DNA from: Thermocoleostomius sinensis A174
GTDB lineage: Bacteria > Cyanobacteriota > Cyanobacteriia > Elainellales > Elainellaceae
Length of the DNA: 64,000 bases
Reading direction: 5' to 3'
NCBI RefSeq assembly: GCF_026802175.1
Contig: NZ_CP113797.1
Span: 4,813,026 to 4,877,025, forward strand
The notes below the pieces were generated by a model. That model searched no databases. It was given only the letters and a program-made list of their open reading frames with translations, and had not been told where the DNA came from. Position 1 is the stretch's first letter. The number at the start of each line of letters is the position of its first letter. Made by a program: the position numbers and the translations under genes. Positions 34,428 through 43,627 of the stretch are shown one piece after another.

Positions 34428-34955
34428 TTAATTTGGGCTGGTTGTGCGCACATAATGGACAACGATCGGCGCTAATTTGTCGGTAAGCTGTTCGATAATC
34501 GCCCGATCGAACTCACTCCAAACTCGCGGCTGCCCAAACATGCAAGGTTGCAAAATACCCCAAAGCTGCTGTTCATGACAAATGTGAGCGTGAATCAGCG
34601 CCCGATGGCCAAAGTATTTTCGTTCAAACTCTAGATTCAAAACTTCGGGAGCAGCCGTTTCTACGTCTTCTACATAAATCGAAGGGGCTGTTCGCAGGGC
34701 CGCCGCAAACATCGGATCTTCTTGTTCCCATTCTTGTTCCGGTTGCCAACCTTCGGTACTAGTATCCGGTAGGTCAGGCGATCGTCGCCAACAGATATTT
34801 CGATGCAAGCGCGTCTGCGGATTTCGCACCTCTAGAAAACAACGATCGGTTTGCAAGACTTCACACACCGCAGGCAGCAGTGCCACGAAAATTGCTTCTG
34901 GGTTGGAGTGAGCAAAAGATTGTTCCAGAACAGGAGGTAGTGTCATTGAAGACAT
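34428..34955 (-). CDS. GAF domain protein
   Basis: A 175-residue soluble protein consisting of a single GAF domain (about residues 18-165). It has AVCEVLQTDRCFLEVRNP at the start and the H-x-L/W-G-x-L-x-x strand HEQQLWGILQPCMFGQPRVW at the end. Cysteines at the positions needed to bind a bilin are not evident, so a photoreceptor role is not supported; redox or small-molecule sensing is more likely. There is no output domain, so it would act through a partner. It is 103 bp upstream of the M48 gene on the same strand. Confidence 0.8.
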   Translation of the reverse strand: MSSMTLPPVLEQSFAHSNPEAIFVALLPAVCEVLQTDRCFLEVRNPQTRLHRNICWRRSPDLPDTSTEGWQPEQEWEQEDPMFAAALRTAPSIYVEDVETAAPEVLNLEFERKYFGHRALIHAHICHEQQLWGILQPCMFGQPRVWSEFDRAIIEQLTDKLAPIVVHYVRTTSPN

Positions 34956-35059
34956 GCGTTAATAGTCAAAAACAACAACAATCAGACAGGCATCAGACAG
35001 GCGAGGGAATGGATGAGAACCTATCAGAATCTTGGCAATCGAGCATGGTGATGCATTAG

Positions 35060-35629
35060 TTACGGATATCGCATTCGGATCTGAATTGTGCGGTTGGGTT
35101 CCTCCACAGCAAACACGGCATCGTCAAACTTGGCTGGACCAAAATTGGCAGGTGCATCGTTGGAGAACCCATATCCTTCGGCTGGAATGCCAAATAAAGT
35201 TCGATTCAGTCGTTCATCGCGGTTGCGATCGTGGTAGATGGCAACGGCATAATTTCCCACAGCAAGGTTTTCAAAAGTGTAGCGGAACAGGGGTGCAGTA
35301 TTTTCAGAAGCAGCGTCGATCGCGAGTTCATCAGCCTCAGTTGGCTCAATGGGCTGGTCAATCGCGACACAGGTGCGTTCTAGAGCACTGTCATCGTCAT
35401 TGGGAAAGCCGTCACCACTAGAAAACAACTTTAAGCAAACATTCCCCTCTTGATTCCTCAAGTTGGCTACTTCAACCGTCAGCGTTGTTGTCGATTGAGC
35501 TTCAGTGGGTTGAGCTTCAATTTCTTGAGTTTCGACTTGGGCGATCGCTTGATTTGCCCCGTACAGGCTTCCCATTCCCACCAGCAGAAACAAGCCGAGG
35601 GTGAATTGCCACATAAACTGTCTGTTCAT
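35060..35629 (-). CDS. DUF2141 domain-containing exported protein
   Basis: A 189-residue protein with a signal peptide (QFTLGLFLLVGMGSLYGANQ, cleavage near AIAQ). A DUF2141 beta-sandwich follows, recognised by FENLAVGNYAVAIYHDRNRD and the later FGIPAEGYGFSNDA and FGPAKFDDA segments. The domain is found in periplasmic or outer-surface proteins of unknown role. The ATG at 35629 is preferred over an upstream GTG because it directly precedes the signal peptide and has a purine-rich GAAAAG ahead. An acidic insert of about 35 residues (EPTEADELAIDAASE) interrupts the domain. It stands alone between the GAF gene and a repeat. Confidence 0.85.
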   Translation of the reverse strand: MNRQFMWQFTLGLFLLVGMGSLYGANQAIAQVETQEIEAQPTEAQSTTTLTVEVANLRNQEGNVCLKLFSSGDGFPNDDDSALERTCVAIDQPIEPTEADELAIDAASENTAPLFRYTFENLAVGNYAVAIYHDRNRDERLNRTLFGIPAEGYGFSNDAPANFGPAKFDDAVFAVEEPNRTIQIRMRYP

Positions 35630-35696
35630 GGTCTTTTCTATCACTTGACGTCAAATGCATTGCCATCAAACATATCAGGGCGTTGTTGAATGCAAG

Positions 35697-35795
35697 TCGG
35701 AGTTGCCCTTATCCCCAACCCTTCTCCTTCCAGGAGAAGAGAGCCAGAGCACGAGTTCTCTCGCCTGATGGGGGCGGACTAGGGTGAGGGGGATC
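35697..35795. repeat. Dispersed GC-rich intergenic repeat with inverted-repeat core
   Basis: It starts GGAGTTGCCCTTATCCCC, followed by a CTTCTCCTTCCAGGAGAAG stem. Its closing part, GGGCGGACTAGGGTGAGGGG, resembles the ends of the other copies (11828, 13505, 19379). It occupies the 380-base gap between two minus-strand genes. A plus-strand reading frame at 35784-36035 here shows no protein-like features. Confidence 0.55.
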
Positions 35796-36029
35796 GGTCA
35801 GATTCATAGCTCGATGCAGCCAGGCCCATATCAGAGACAGGGTAACGCATTCTGGACTAGTCATGGGTGGGTGCGTCAAAACAAGGCTAATTGTCAAGCG
35901 TTGCTAATTGGATGGATCTCGTCAGGTGGTTGTGCGAAACGCCCTGACAATTGGGAACAAGGTGGGCCAATCATGCCTGAATTCAGCAACATCCAAGCAG
36001 TTAAATTTAATCAAGTCATTCAAGCGGGG

Positions 36030-36572
36030 TTATAAAAATCCTTGCACCCCGATTTGAACCACGCCAATCGCTACCTGCACCACAACCCAGCCCAATGTAC
36101 AGATGCTAATTGCCTTGCCTCGTTTGAGGCTGCATCCGCTTTGCAACGCCACGATCGCGGCAATAAGGCTCCATACGGCTAATCCAAGCTCGATTGGTCG
36201 TCCTAACAGCGGCACCACCGTAAAAATATTGAACACTTGCGGAGCATAGGTAAAGCCAATCGGATTTAGTAAACGCTTGTAGCGGGGAATTGATGCTTGC
36301 AGCCACACACCAAACTGCCAAATGGTGAATGTCCAGATATAATATCCGGCAACAATACTGGCTGCATTGATTAAAAAGGCCAGCAGTTGTAACCCCAACG
36401 ACGTGTTGTAGGTCAGCAAAATCATGCTACTGCCAACAGTATGGGACAGAGCCGCCACACCAACCACAATCTGCGCCGATCGCAGGGTTCTCCTGGCTCT
36501 AGTGGTTTTTGTATAGAAATCCGTGTCTAGCGTTAGGGCACGCCACCAAGCTTGACCAAGTCGGCAAGGCAA
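36030..36572 (-). CDS. Yip1-like membrane protein
   Basis: A 180-residue integral membrane protein with about five hydrophobic segments after a 30-residue polar N-terminus (LTLDTDFYTKTTRARRTLRS). The pattern of an N-terminal amphipathic stretch followed by a five-helix bundle is that of the Yip1/DUF1282 family, whose bacterial members are uncharacterised. The start is TTG at 36572, preceded by GGAG 8 nt upstream; no ATG occurs before the first membrane helix. It is divergent from the gene at 36654, with only 81 bp between. The family assignment is tentative. Confidence 0.55.
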   Translation of the reverse strand: MPCRLGQAWWRALTLDTDFYTKTTRARRTLRSAQIVVGVAALSHTVGSSMILLTYNTSLGLQLLAFLINAASIVAGYYIWTFTIWQFGVWLQASIPRYKRLLNPIGFTYAPQVFNIFTVVPLLGRPIELGLAVWSLIAAIVALQSGCSLKRGKAISICTLGWVVVQVAIGVVQIGVQGFL

Positions 36573-36653
36573 AAATCATTCTCCAACGGGACGACTATTT
36601 CCAGTATTATCCGATACTAAGAACTGAATAACGTGTTTGTCTAGCTCAATTCA

Positions 36654-37643
36654 ATGTTTACACTGGTAGGAAAGCTACTAGCGGGGTTGCGGAACGGTGG
36701 TTTCATCGTTTTACTATTCACGCTTTTTCTGGTACTAATTTGGGGAACGTTTGCCCCTGTTGGCACACTGGTTTGGTGGCTCGATCGCGGGCAGAAAAAA
36801 TTAGAAGAACGCAGTCGTGAGTTGGAAGCATTACTGGAAGATAATCCGGCTGAAGGAAATGGTAAAACCTGCTATATCGTTTTTTTGACAGGAGTGGGCG
36901 ATCTGTCCGCTGATGAATTGACTGATGGCGAAACCGAATTTCTCGATCGCTTAGAGCAAGACCAACCCCAGTGCGTGACGGTGCGGGATGTGTTTCCCTA
37001 CTCGGCAGCCAACGCCGATGTTAGTGGACAGCAAGTGTTTGATTTTTTGCGGAATGTCACCGAACAGTCCAATGGCTGGTCGGACTTTACTCAATTTCTG
37101 CTCGAAACTCGAAATGTTTGGCGGCTGGCGTTGTCGGCTGATAACCGTTACGGACAGGTTTACAATCCTGCGATCGCTCTAACGATTGTAGAGCGTATGG
37201 AAGCGCAGCAAGACATTCCTGCTTCTAGCGAAACGCCAATTCAACTAGTATTAATGGGAAAAAGCGGAGGCGCGCAAGTGGCACTGGGGGCAACTCCGTA
37301 CCTGCAACGATGGTTAAACGCCAATATCACGATTGTTTCGTTTGGTGGCGTCTTCAATGGCAATGACGGCTTTGATGCAGCAACACACGTTTATCACTTT
37401 CGGGGCGATCGAGACTGGATTGAGAACATCGGCGGTATTGTGTTTCCATCGCGGTGGCGTTGGACAATCGGGTCTCCCTACAATCGTGCCCGTCGAGAAG
37501 ACCGTTATACTGTCCTCAGCAGTGGCTCGCATACCCATCAAGGGGACGAGGGCTATTTTGGGTTAGAGGAAGCTGAAACTGGAAACTCCTATGTGGAACT
37601 AACGGTTGAGCAAACGAATCAACTGCCAATTTGGAACGAGTAA
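36654..37643 (+). CDS. Membrane-anchored alpha/beta-hydrolase-like protein
   Basis: A 329-residue protein with an N-terminal transmembrane helix (residues 14-40, NGGFIVLLFTLFLVLIWGTF) and a soluble domain. This domain contains a GxSxG nucleophile elbow, VLMGKSGGAQVALGA (serine near residue 205), and a candidate acid/histidine region VYHFRGDRDWIENIGG followed by GSHTHQGDEGYF. These features suggest an alpha/beta hydrolase fold, although the overall sequence is not close to a characterised enzyme. It ends 8 bp before the 3' end of the convergent pstB1 gene. The substrate is unknown. Confidence 0.65.
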   Translation: MFTLVGKLLAGLRNGGFIVLLFTLFLVLIWGTFAPVGTLVWWLDRGQKKLEERSRELEALLEDNPAEGNGKTCYIVFLTGVGDLSADELTDGETEFLDRLEQDQPQCVTVRDVFPYSAANADVSGQQVFDFLRNVTEQSNGWSDFTQFLLETRNVWRLALSADNRYGQVYNPAIALTIVERMEAQQDIPASSETPIQLVLMGKSGGAQVALGATPYLQRWLNANITIVSFGGVFNGNDGFDAATHVYHFRGDRDWIENIGGIVFPSRWRWTIGSPYNRARREDRYTVLSSGSHTHQGDEGYFGLEEAETGNSYVELTVEQTNQLPIWNE

Positions 37644-37650
37644 CCAGATA

Positions 37651-38451
37651 CTATCCAAAACGTCCACTGACATAGTTCTTGGTGGTTTCTTGTTGAGGAT
37701 CTTCAAAAATACGAGCCGTTTGATCGTATTCCACCAAATATCCAAATCGATTTCCGCCCTCTGCTTCTTCGGCATTGAAAAAAGCGGTCATATCAGCAAC
37801 CCGCGATGCTTGCTGCATGTTATGTGTCACGATCACGATCGTGTAGTGTTGTTTTAATTGTTGCATCAGTTCCTCAACCCGTAAGGTTGAAATGGGGTCA
37901 AGGGCAGAGCAGGGTTCATCCATCAAGATCACCTCTGGCTTAATGGCGATCGTGCGAGCAATACAAAGCCGCTGCTGTTGTCCACCAGATAGCGATAGAG
38001 CGCTTTGTTGCAAGATATCTTTCACTTCCTCCCAAAGTGCGGCCGATCGTAGCGACTCTTCCACCAAGTCATCTAAGCTACCTTGATGGTCTTGAAGTCG
38101 TGCTCCAAAGGCTACATTGTCATAGATGGTTTTGGGAAATGGATTTGGTTTTTGAAACACCATGCCTACGCGACGACGCACTTCAACCGGATCAACCGAT
38201 TTGTCGTATAGATCGGTGCCGCGATACAAAATGCGTCCTTCGATACGTGTTCCTGGAATCAAGTCATTCATTCGATTAAAACACCGGAGCAATGTACTCT
38301 TGCCACAACCAGATGGGCCAATGAGCGCCGTAATCTTATTTTTGAAGATATCAAGGTAAACGTTGCGCAATGCTAACACAGAACCGTAATGCACCGAAAC
38401 GTTTTCAACATTGAGAACTGTTTGAGTATCTACAGCAGAAGGAGATGGCAT
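37651..38451 (-). CDS. pstB: Phosphate ABC transporter ATP-binding protein (copy 1)
   Basis: A 266-residue PstB ATPase. Walker A is GPSGCGKST, the PstB-typical [11 protein letters not shown] follows it, [20 protein letters not shown] is the Q-loop region, [13 protein letters not shown] is the signature and [13 protein letters not shown] is Walker B. The terminal [11 protein letters not shown] is characteristic of PstB. It is the last gene of the pstS1-pstC1-pstA1-pstB1 run on the minus strand. It couples ATP hydrolysis to phosphate import through PstC/PstA. A second copy at 49965 is closely similar, indicating duplication of the whole operon. Confidence 0.95.
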   Translation of the reverse strand: MPSPSAVDTQTVLNVENVSVHYGSVLALRNVYLDIFKNKITALIGPSGCGKSTLLRCFNRMNDLIPGTRIEGRILYRGTDLYDKSVDPVEVRRRVGMVFQKPNPFPKTIYDNVAFGARLQDHQGSLDDLVEESLRSAALWEEVKDILQQSALSLSGGQQQRLCIARTIAIKPEVILMDEPCSALDPISTLRVEELMQQLKQHYTIVIVTHNMQQASRVADMTAFFNAEEAEGGNRFGYLVEYDQTARIFEDPQQETTKNYVSGRFG

Positions 38452-38595
38452 TATAAAACCTCTAACGATCGACTACAATTTTCAATTTCTGTGAATTTGG
38501 GAATGAATGCTGATAGATACAGTCAGTTCAATACAATCAGCACATGAACACCACTGTTCTGTCTAGTTTATCGAGTACTTCTACTGCCAGTTGCG

Positions 38596-39489
38596 CTAGT
38601 ATACCTGTTTCCGTGCCAAGAGACGAGCAATAACGCTGATGATGAGCACAATGCTAAGTAACACTAGCGCCGCTGCCCAAGCTAATTCTTGTTGCGCCCG
38701 AAACGGAATGATCGAGAAGAAGTAAATGAGAACAGGTAAAGTGGCGATCGGTCTAAATAAATCAGTAGACCAGAAGTTGTTGTTTAATGCCGTAAATAGC
38801 AATGGGGCTGCCTCGCCAGCTGCACGAGCAACCGCTAAGGTGACAGCGGTAGCAATTGCCGGTAGAGCCGTCGGTAACACAATACCAACGGCGGTTTGAA
38901 ACCGGGTTGCGCCTAGTCCAACTGCTGCTTGGCGCACTTCACGAGGAATTAACAGTAACCCCTCCTCAGCCGTTCGCATGACGATCGGTAGCATAATTAC
39001 GGCTAGTGACACCCCACCCGCAAAAGCGGAGAAAGAACCTGTTGTTCCCACAACCAGACTGTAGGCAAATAGTCCTGCTAAAATGGCAGGCACTCCTGTT
39101 AACACGTTGGCCGAAAACCGCACCCAGTAGGATACTTTGGAACCACGGCCAAATTCAGATAAATAGATGGCTGCCAAAATACCGATCGGTGCGCTCAGTG
39201 CAATTGCAACCGCCAACGTCATCAGGGTACCAATAATAGCATGACCGAATCCGCCATCACTAAGTCCTGGTGGCGGTGGCAATTCAGTAAAAATTTCTGG
39301 CCTTAATCGCGGTAAGCCTTGTCGAGCAACATCGAAAAGAACAGCGGCGAGAGGAGCCAGAATCAGAAATGTGAAAAAGCCAGCAATGGTGGTCATCGCC
39401 GTATTGAAAATCGATTTGCTGGACGTTTTGGAGCGGGTAAGGTTAATGGGTTCGATCGGTGTAGAATAATCGCCCTGAGTACCGGTCAT
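38596..39489 (-). CDS. pstA: Phosphate ABC transporter permease PstA (copy 1)
   Basis: A 297-residue inner-membrane permease with six hydrophobic segments. It carries the ABC inner-membrane loop (EEGLLLIPREVRQAAVGLGA, then TRFQTAVGIVLPTALPAI), and the PstA-typical PEIFTELPPPPGLSDGGFGH lies in the first periplasmic loop. It lies between pstC1 and pstB1, with about 45 and 144 bp gaps. It forms the phosphate channel with PstC1. The larger gap before pstB1 shows no terminator. Confidence 0.95.
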   Translation of the reverse strand: MTGTQGDYSTPIEPINLTRSKTSSKSIFNTAMTTIAGFFTFLILAPLAAVLFDVARQGLPRLRPEIFTELPPPPGLSDGGFGHAIIGTLMTLAVAIALSAPIGILAAIYLSEFGRGSKVSYWVRFSANVLTGVPAILAGLFAYSLVVGTTGSFSAFAGGVSLAVIMLPIVMRTAEEGLLLIPREVRQAAVGLGATRFQTAVGIVLPTALPAIATAVTLAVARAAGEAAPLLFTALNNNFWSTDLFRPIATLPVLIYFFSIIPFRAQQELAWAAALVLLSIVLIISVIARLLARKQVY

Positions 39490-39534
39490 GAGAAACCCTC
39501 TTTCATTAGTAAAGTGTCAACAGAAATCTTAAAA

Positions 39535-40500
39535 TTACTCGATATTTTGGAACTTCCGAATGATTAATTCAGCGAGGATATTGACAATTAAGGTCAGAAT
39601 CATCAATACCAGTCCGGCATATAGTAATGCGGATACTTGTGTACGGCCTGCCTCGCCAAACTGAGATGCAATTAGGGAAGTAATGGTTGCGCCCGGTTCT
39701 AGTAACGATACGGTGATGCGGTTAGAATTGCCCACTAGCATAGCGGCGACCATTGTTTCGCCCATGGCTCGACCTAGTGCTAGCATAATTGAGCCAATGA
39801 TGCCAGACAATCCAGCAGGAATCAGAACACGAAAAATTGTTTCCCAACGAGTGGCTCCCATGGCCATTGCGCCTTGACGCAGTTCTGGCGGCAGAGAGGC
39901 CAATGTCCCTCGCGATACAGAAATGATGAGTGGGGCAATCATAATAGACAGCACAATTCCCAGAGTCAGCAAACTATACCCTCTAGGAATACCAGCAAAC
40001 AGCGGAATCCAACCTAGCGTATCTGAAAGAAATTGATAGAATGGACGTAGGAACGGAATGAATACAAAAATTCCCCACAACCCTAACACAACGCTAGGAA
40101 TGGCTACAATTAGCTCGATTGCAAAGGCGATCGGTTCGCGAATATATGCCGGAAGAAAATCTTCGCTGAGAAATACTGCTACACCAATGCCCACAGGAAC
40201 AGCAATCACGAGTGCAATAGCAGATGTCACCAGGGTTCCATAGATTTGGGGCAAGGCTCCATACACATTTGTGACAGGGTTCCAAGTGGTTGTTACTATA
40301 AAGCTAAGCCCGAAGGATTGAATGGCCGGCCAAGCTGACATCGCAATTTCAAAAATCACAAACGCCAGAACCGCTGCAACTCCAATCGCCATTACTAGCG
40401 TTAGCCATACAAAACCCTGATCCAAAATTCGTTCCGTTGTAATCTCTTTCTCGATGCTATGTCGGTTGTACAACCTTGTTTCTCGCGCTTCTCCTACCAT
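39535..40500 (-). CDS. pstC: Phosphate ABC transporter permease PstC (copy 1)
   Basis: About 321 residues and six membrane segments. The family loop, ELRQGAMAMGATRWETIFRV, is followed by LIPAGLSGIIGSIMLALGRA and GETMVAAMLVGN. The ATG at 40500 is preferred over an in-frame GTG at 40506 because AGAGG lies 5 nt before it. The 157-base gap to pstS1 shows no terminator or strong hairpin, unlike the pstS2-pstC2 gap. It pairs with PstA1 in the membrane. Confidence 0.95.
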   Translation of the reverse strand: MVGEARETRLYNRHSIEKEITTERILDQGFVWLTLVMAIGVAAVLAFVIFEIAMSAWPAIQSFGLSFIVTTTWNPVTNVYGALPQIYGTLVTSAIALVIAVPVGIGVAVFLSEDFLPAYIREPIAFAIELIVAIPSVVLGLWGIFVFIPFLRPFYQFLSDTLGWIPLFAGIPRGYSLLTLGIVLSIMIAPLIISVSRGTLASLPPELRQGAMAMGATRWETIFRVLIPAGLSGIIGSIMLALGRAMGETMVAAMLVGNSNRITVSLLEPGATITSLIASQFGEAGRTQVSALLYAGLVLMILTLIVNILAELIIRKFQNIE

Positions 40501-40663
40501 GCCCACCTCTATACAAACTCTCTACATCCAGTTCATTCATCGATAAAGTTACCAACCAAGGAGAAGAGTAGGGCAGTGAACAAATAAAGCGATGGTTTCT
40601 CTATCCACTCACCTCCCACTCATCCATCCCTGTACAAGTTCTACTTATCCATGCAGCAAGCCA

Positions 40664-41776
40664 TTACGCTTGTACCTCATCTAACCTTTCTTGAATTCGT
40701 TGAACAACACTATCAGGCATGGGTACGTAATCTAACTCCGCTGTAATATCTCGACCGTCGGTCAGCGCCCACTCCAGCACGTTTCTGAGTGTTTGCCAGC
40801 GTTGTGGATCATCGTATTCAGGATAAACCAGAATCCAAGTTAATCCTGCGATCGGGAATGCCTGGTCGTTCTCTGGGTCAGGAACCAGCAATCCAAAGTC
40901 TTCAGGGATTTCGACATCTTCAAAGGCTGCTGCTGCTGCCTCTGGAGAGGGTTCAATGAAGTTCCCCGATGCATTCTCTAACGTGGCCATTGGAATATCA
41001 TTCAACTTAGCGTAGGCGTATTCTACATAGCCGATCGCTCCTTCATTTTGCTGAATTAATGCTGTCACGCCTTCATTTCCCTGTCCACCTTGTCCTGTAG
41101 GCCAATCTACCGAGGTTCCTACACCAGCTTGCCAATTCGGACAGGCTGAATCTAAATGATTGACGAAGATAAACGTAGTGCCACTACCGTCCGAACGATG
41201 GGCAAAGACAATATCGCGATCGGGTAGGTCGAGTCCTTCATTTTCAGCCACAATCGCCGGATCGTTCCACTGAGTAATTTCGCCTGTGGCAATCCCGCAG
41301 TACGCCTCGCGGGATAATCTCAGTTCTTCACCTTCAACTTCAGGTAGGTTATAGGCTAGTACAACCGCGCCGCCTGCCATCGGCACCTGAATGGGTTCAG
41401 CATTGTACTGCTGTCGGAATGATTCCAATCGATCGCCCTCGATCGGAGCATCGCTGGCCCCAAAATCAACTGTACCGTTAATGTACTGTTCCAGTCCAGC
41501 ACCGCTACCAACCGACTGATAGCTAATTTGCACACCTGAATCCACTTCCCGGTTATAGGCATCAAACCAGCGTTGGTATAAAGGTGCGGGGAAGGTTGCC
41601 CCTGCGCCACTAATTGCCACAGTTTGTCCATCACCCGTTTGAGCCGGGGCATCGCCTGTTCCAGCCGCCGTATCACCCGGAACGGGAGCCTCTGCGGTGC
41701 GTGGCCCACACGCTGCAACACCCATAGAAGCGGCCAGAAGCGTGGCCAAGAGGCCCTTCTTGCTACTCAATGTCAT
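40664..41776 (-). CDS. pstS: Phosphate-binding lipoprotein PstS (copy 1)
   Basis: A 370-residue periplasmic binding protein with a lipoprotein signal (lipobox GVAAC near residue 23). It belongs to the classical PstS group: GAGATFPAPLYQRWFDAY, the phosphate-contacting YQSVGSGAG and NGTVDFGASDAP, then HRSDGSGTTFIF. This differs from the SphX-like group ([17 protein letters not shown]) to which three other binding proteins in this window belong. A tandem 11-bp Pho box lies 86-107 bp upstream, consistent with induction by phosphate starvation. The start is supported by AGGTGA a few bases ahead. It heads the pst1 operon. Confidence 0.95.
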   Translation of the reverse strand: MTLSSKKGLLATLLAASMGVAACGPRTAEAPVPGDTAAGTGDAPAQTGDGQTVAISGAGATFPAPLYQRWFDAYNREVDSGVQISYQSVGSGAGLEQYINGTVDFGASDAPIEGDRLESFRQQYNAEPIQVPMAGGAVVLAYNLPEVEGEELRLSREAYCGIATGEITQWNDPAIVAENEGLDLPDRDIVFAHRSDGSGTTFIFVNHLDSACPNWQAGVGTSVDWPTGQGGQGNEGVTALIQQNEGAIGYVEYAYAKLNDIPMATLENASGNFIEPSPEAAAAAFEDVEIPEDFGLLVPDPENDQAFPIAGLTWILVYPEYDDPQRWQTLRNVLEWALTDGRDITAELDYVPMPDSVVQRIQERLDEVQA

Positions 41777-41861
41777 AAATCACCTCGTCTTATCTGCTGG
41801 TGTTGAAGGTCAATGTTCAACTTGGCCACAGCATGACAACGAAAAATGATTTGAATATGAT

Positions 41862-41883
41862 TGAAGTTTAAGAATACGTTAAG
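41862..41883 (-). promoter_or_regulatory. Pho box upstream of pstS1
   Basis: On the minus strand two adjoining 11-bp units read CTTAACGTATT and CTTAAACTTCA. The cyanobacterial Pho box is built from CTTAACCT-like octamers repeated every 11 bp and bound by SphR/PhoB-type regulators. Position about 90 bp before the pstS1 ATG is suitable for activation of the pst1 operon. Confidence 0.75.
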
Positions 41884-42094
41884 GAAATTTTACAGCACTC
41901 AGCAGCAGAAGAACAAAGTGATAATCATCGATTCGTACTATGGCAACGAATGAGTCAATCAGGAGAATCTCAGGTTGCTGAAACCTGAAATGAATGAGTT
42001 TGAAGGGCAGACCTGTCTGAACCATCCTTCATACCGCTACATCTCATGAAAGCGTATAAAATTTTACTTCTAAAATTATCAAAAATATACTCAA

Positions 42095-43081
42095 CTAAAG
42101 CGGAATGAAACCAACTCGTTCTACAATTTGTTGACCTTGAGGGGATAATGTCATTTCAATAAACTGTTTAACCGCAGGACTTGTTTGTTGTTTTGCGACC
42201 AAATAGACTACGCGGCTAATTGGATAATTCCCTGTTCTCACCGCTTCTCGATCGGTTGGAGAGATATCATTGATGGGAACAATGCGCACCGTTTGTTGAT
42301 TGACAACTTGTTGCACCGTGCTGTAAGTGATGCCGTCCGTTCCTAGCGATCGCAGTAATGGTGTCGTTTCGTCTTGTTGTGCGGTTGTGAAGTTGGGACC
42401 GTCTGCTGCAAACGGTTGCCCCAACAAAACAACATCCTGAAACAAAGTATAGGTTCCACTGTCGGGTGCTCGATTGATCACGCGAATCGGTGCAGGTGAG
42501 CCGCCCACCTCTGACCAGTTTGTAATTTGCCCTTGAAAGATTTGCTTGAGTTGATCCAGCGTCAGGCTGCCTGTGAAAGGATTATCAACTCCAACCACGA
42601 TCGCCAAGGCATCTCTGGCGATTGGCACACCCTGTAAGCCAACATTGGTCTCATCTGGCCGCAGCGGACGGGAACTAGCTGCCATCCACACTTGGTCACG
42701 AATTAAATTTTGAATGCCAGCGTTAGTGCCATTCGGTCTCCCGTCGGGTACACCATAGGTCGTCGGCAGTGACGGATTGACCTGCGTGTAGGCAAGCTGA
42801 AGTTGCTTCATCAACGCCACCATGGTGACACTGCCATCGATCGTCAACACATCTGGATTCGGCAGCGACGGGTCAAGGCGCAATCCCCCAGTTGCTTGAT
42901 TTGGAGAAGGTGTGGGGTCTGGAGATAATGGGGGCTGGTTTGGTTGAGTTGGGGAAGGTGGAGATTGCCCAAGGCTCGAAATCAAATTTCTGCCAAAGAA
43001 CCAGAATCCGGCTGCAATCAACCCCACTGTAATTAGAAAAGCCAGCAACAGGGGAACCGTTTCGTTGTTTTGTCGAGCCAT
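42095..43081 (-). CDS. PstS-like phosphate-binding protein with N-terminal membrane anchor
   Basis: About 328 residues. A membrane segment near the N-terminus (VPLLLAFLITVGLIAAGFWF) is followed by a proline-rich linker and a PBP-like domain. That domain starts LTIDGSVTMVALMKQLQLAY and includes NRAPDSGTYTLF as the phosphate-binding loop. It lacks a lipobox, so anchorage is by the helix. The ATG at 43081 is preferred over a TTG 21 bases upstream. It follows arsC by about 49 bp and could be the last gene of the arsenic unit. It may capture phosphate or sense it; its closest relatives are PstS-family proteins often encoded apart from pst operons. Confidence 0.8.
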   Translation of the reverse strand: MARQNNETVPLLLAFLITVGLIAAGFWFFGRNLISSLGQSPPSPTQPNQPPLSPDPTPSPNQATGGLRLDPSLPNPDVLTIDGSVTMVALMKQLQLAYTQVNPSLPTTYGVPDGRPNGTNAGIQNLIRDQVWMAASSRPLRPDETNVGLQGVPIARDALAIVVGVDNPFTGSLTLDQLKQIFQGQITNWSEVGGSPAPIRVINRAPDSGTYTLFQDVVLLGQPFAADGPNFTTAQQDETTPLLRSLGTDGITYSTVQQVVNQQTVRIVPINDISPTDREAVRTGNYPISRVVYLVAKQQTSPAVKQFIEMTLSPQGQQIVERVGFIPL

Positions 43082-43129
43082 AAAGAGAGAAGAACAGCGC
43101 AACCAAGCGCAACATAGTTCGACTCCAGT

Positions 43130-43540
43130 TTAGCCAATCACAGCCGCATCTTTGACCGATTCAATCAGCTTCTCGACCCGCTCTTTAATTTCATCTCGCA
43201 CACGCGGGAAAATGTCAGGTTGTTCAGCCGGATCATCCAACTGCCAATCCTCAAACACTTCCTGCATCACCCATTCCGGTGGCAAATTTACCCCACAGCC
43301 ACAAAGCGAAATCACCACATCAAACTCGTCTGCCTTGAAATCACTGAGTGGTTTCGAGTATTGATCGCTGATATCAATTCCGACTTCTTTCATCGCCGCG
43401 ATCGCCTCCGGACGTACTTGGCTAGCTTCCAATCCAGAACTCGTCACATCAATTTGGCCCTTACCCAAGGTTTTAGCAAATCCCTCTGCCATTTGCGATC
43501 GAGCCGAATTCTTCTTACAAACAAACATGACTTTTTTCAC
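43130..43540 (-). CDS. arsC: Arsenate reductase ArsC, glutaredoxin-dependent cyanobacterial type
   Basis: A 136-residue low-molecular-weight phosphatase-fold enzyme reducing arsenate to arsenite. The catalytic loop is VCKKNSARSQ with Cys8 and Arg14, and a second redox pair Cys80/Cys82 lies in SLCGCGVN. The same three cysteines serve the Synechocystis ArsC reaction, which takes electrons from glutaredoxin and glutathione. The start is GTG at 43540, preceded by GGAG about 9 nt earlier. It is next to acr3, so arsenite made here is expelled by that pump. Confidence 0.93.
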   Translation of the reverse strand: MKKVMFVCKKNSARSQMAEGFAKTLGKGQIDVTSSGLEASQVRPEAIAAMKEVGIDISDQYSKPLSDFKADEFDVVISLCGCGVNLPPEWVMQEVFEDWQLDDPAEQPDIFPRVRDEIKERVEKLIESVKDAAVIG

Positions 43541-43627
43541 AGCAAGTGTCTCCTTTGTACGTGTATACGTGCGACAGGTAATCGGTAATCAGTAGTTGGT
43601 TTCCCACTCCTGGTTCCCAACTCCCAA

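Noticed and set aside
35784-36035. Plus-strand reading frame of 83 codons
   Set aside because: It covers part of a dispersed repeat, has no ribosome binding site and shows no recognisable pattern.
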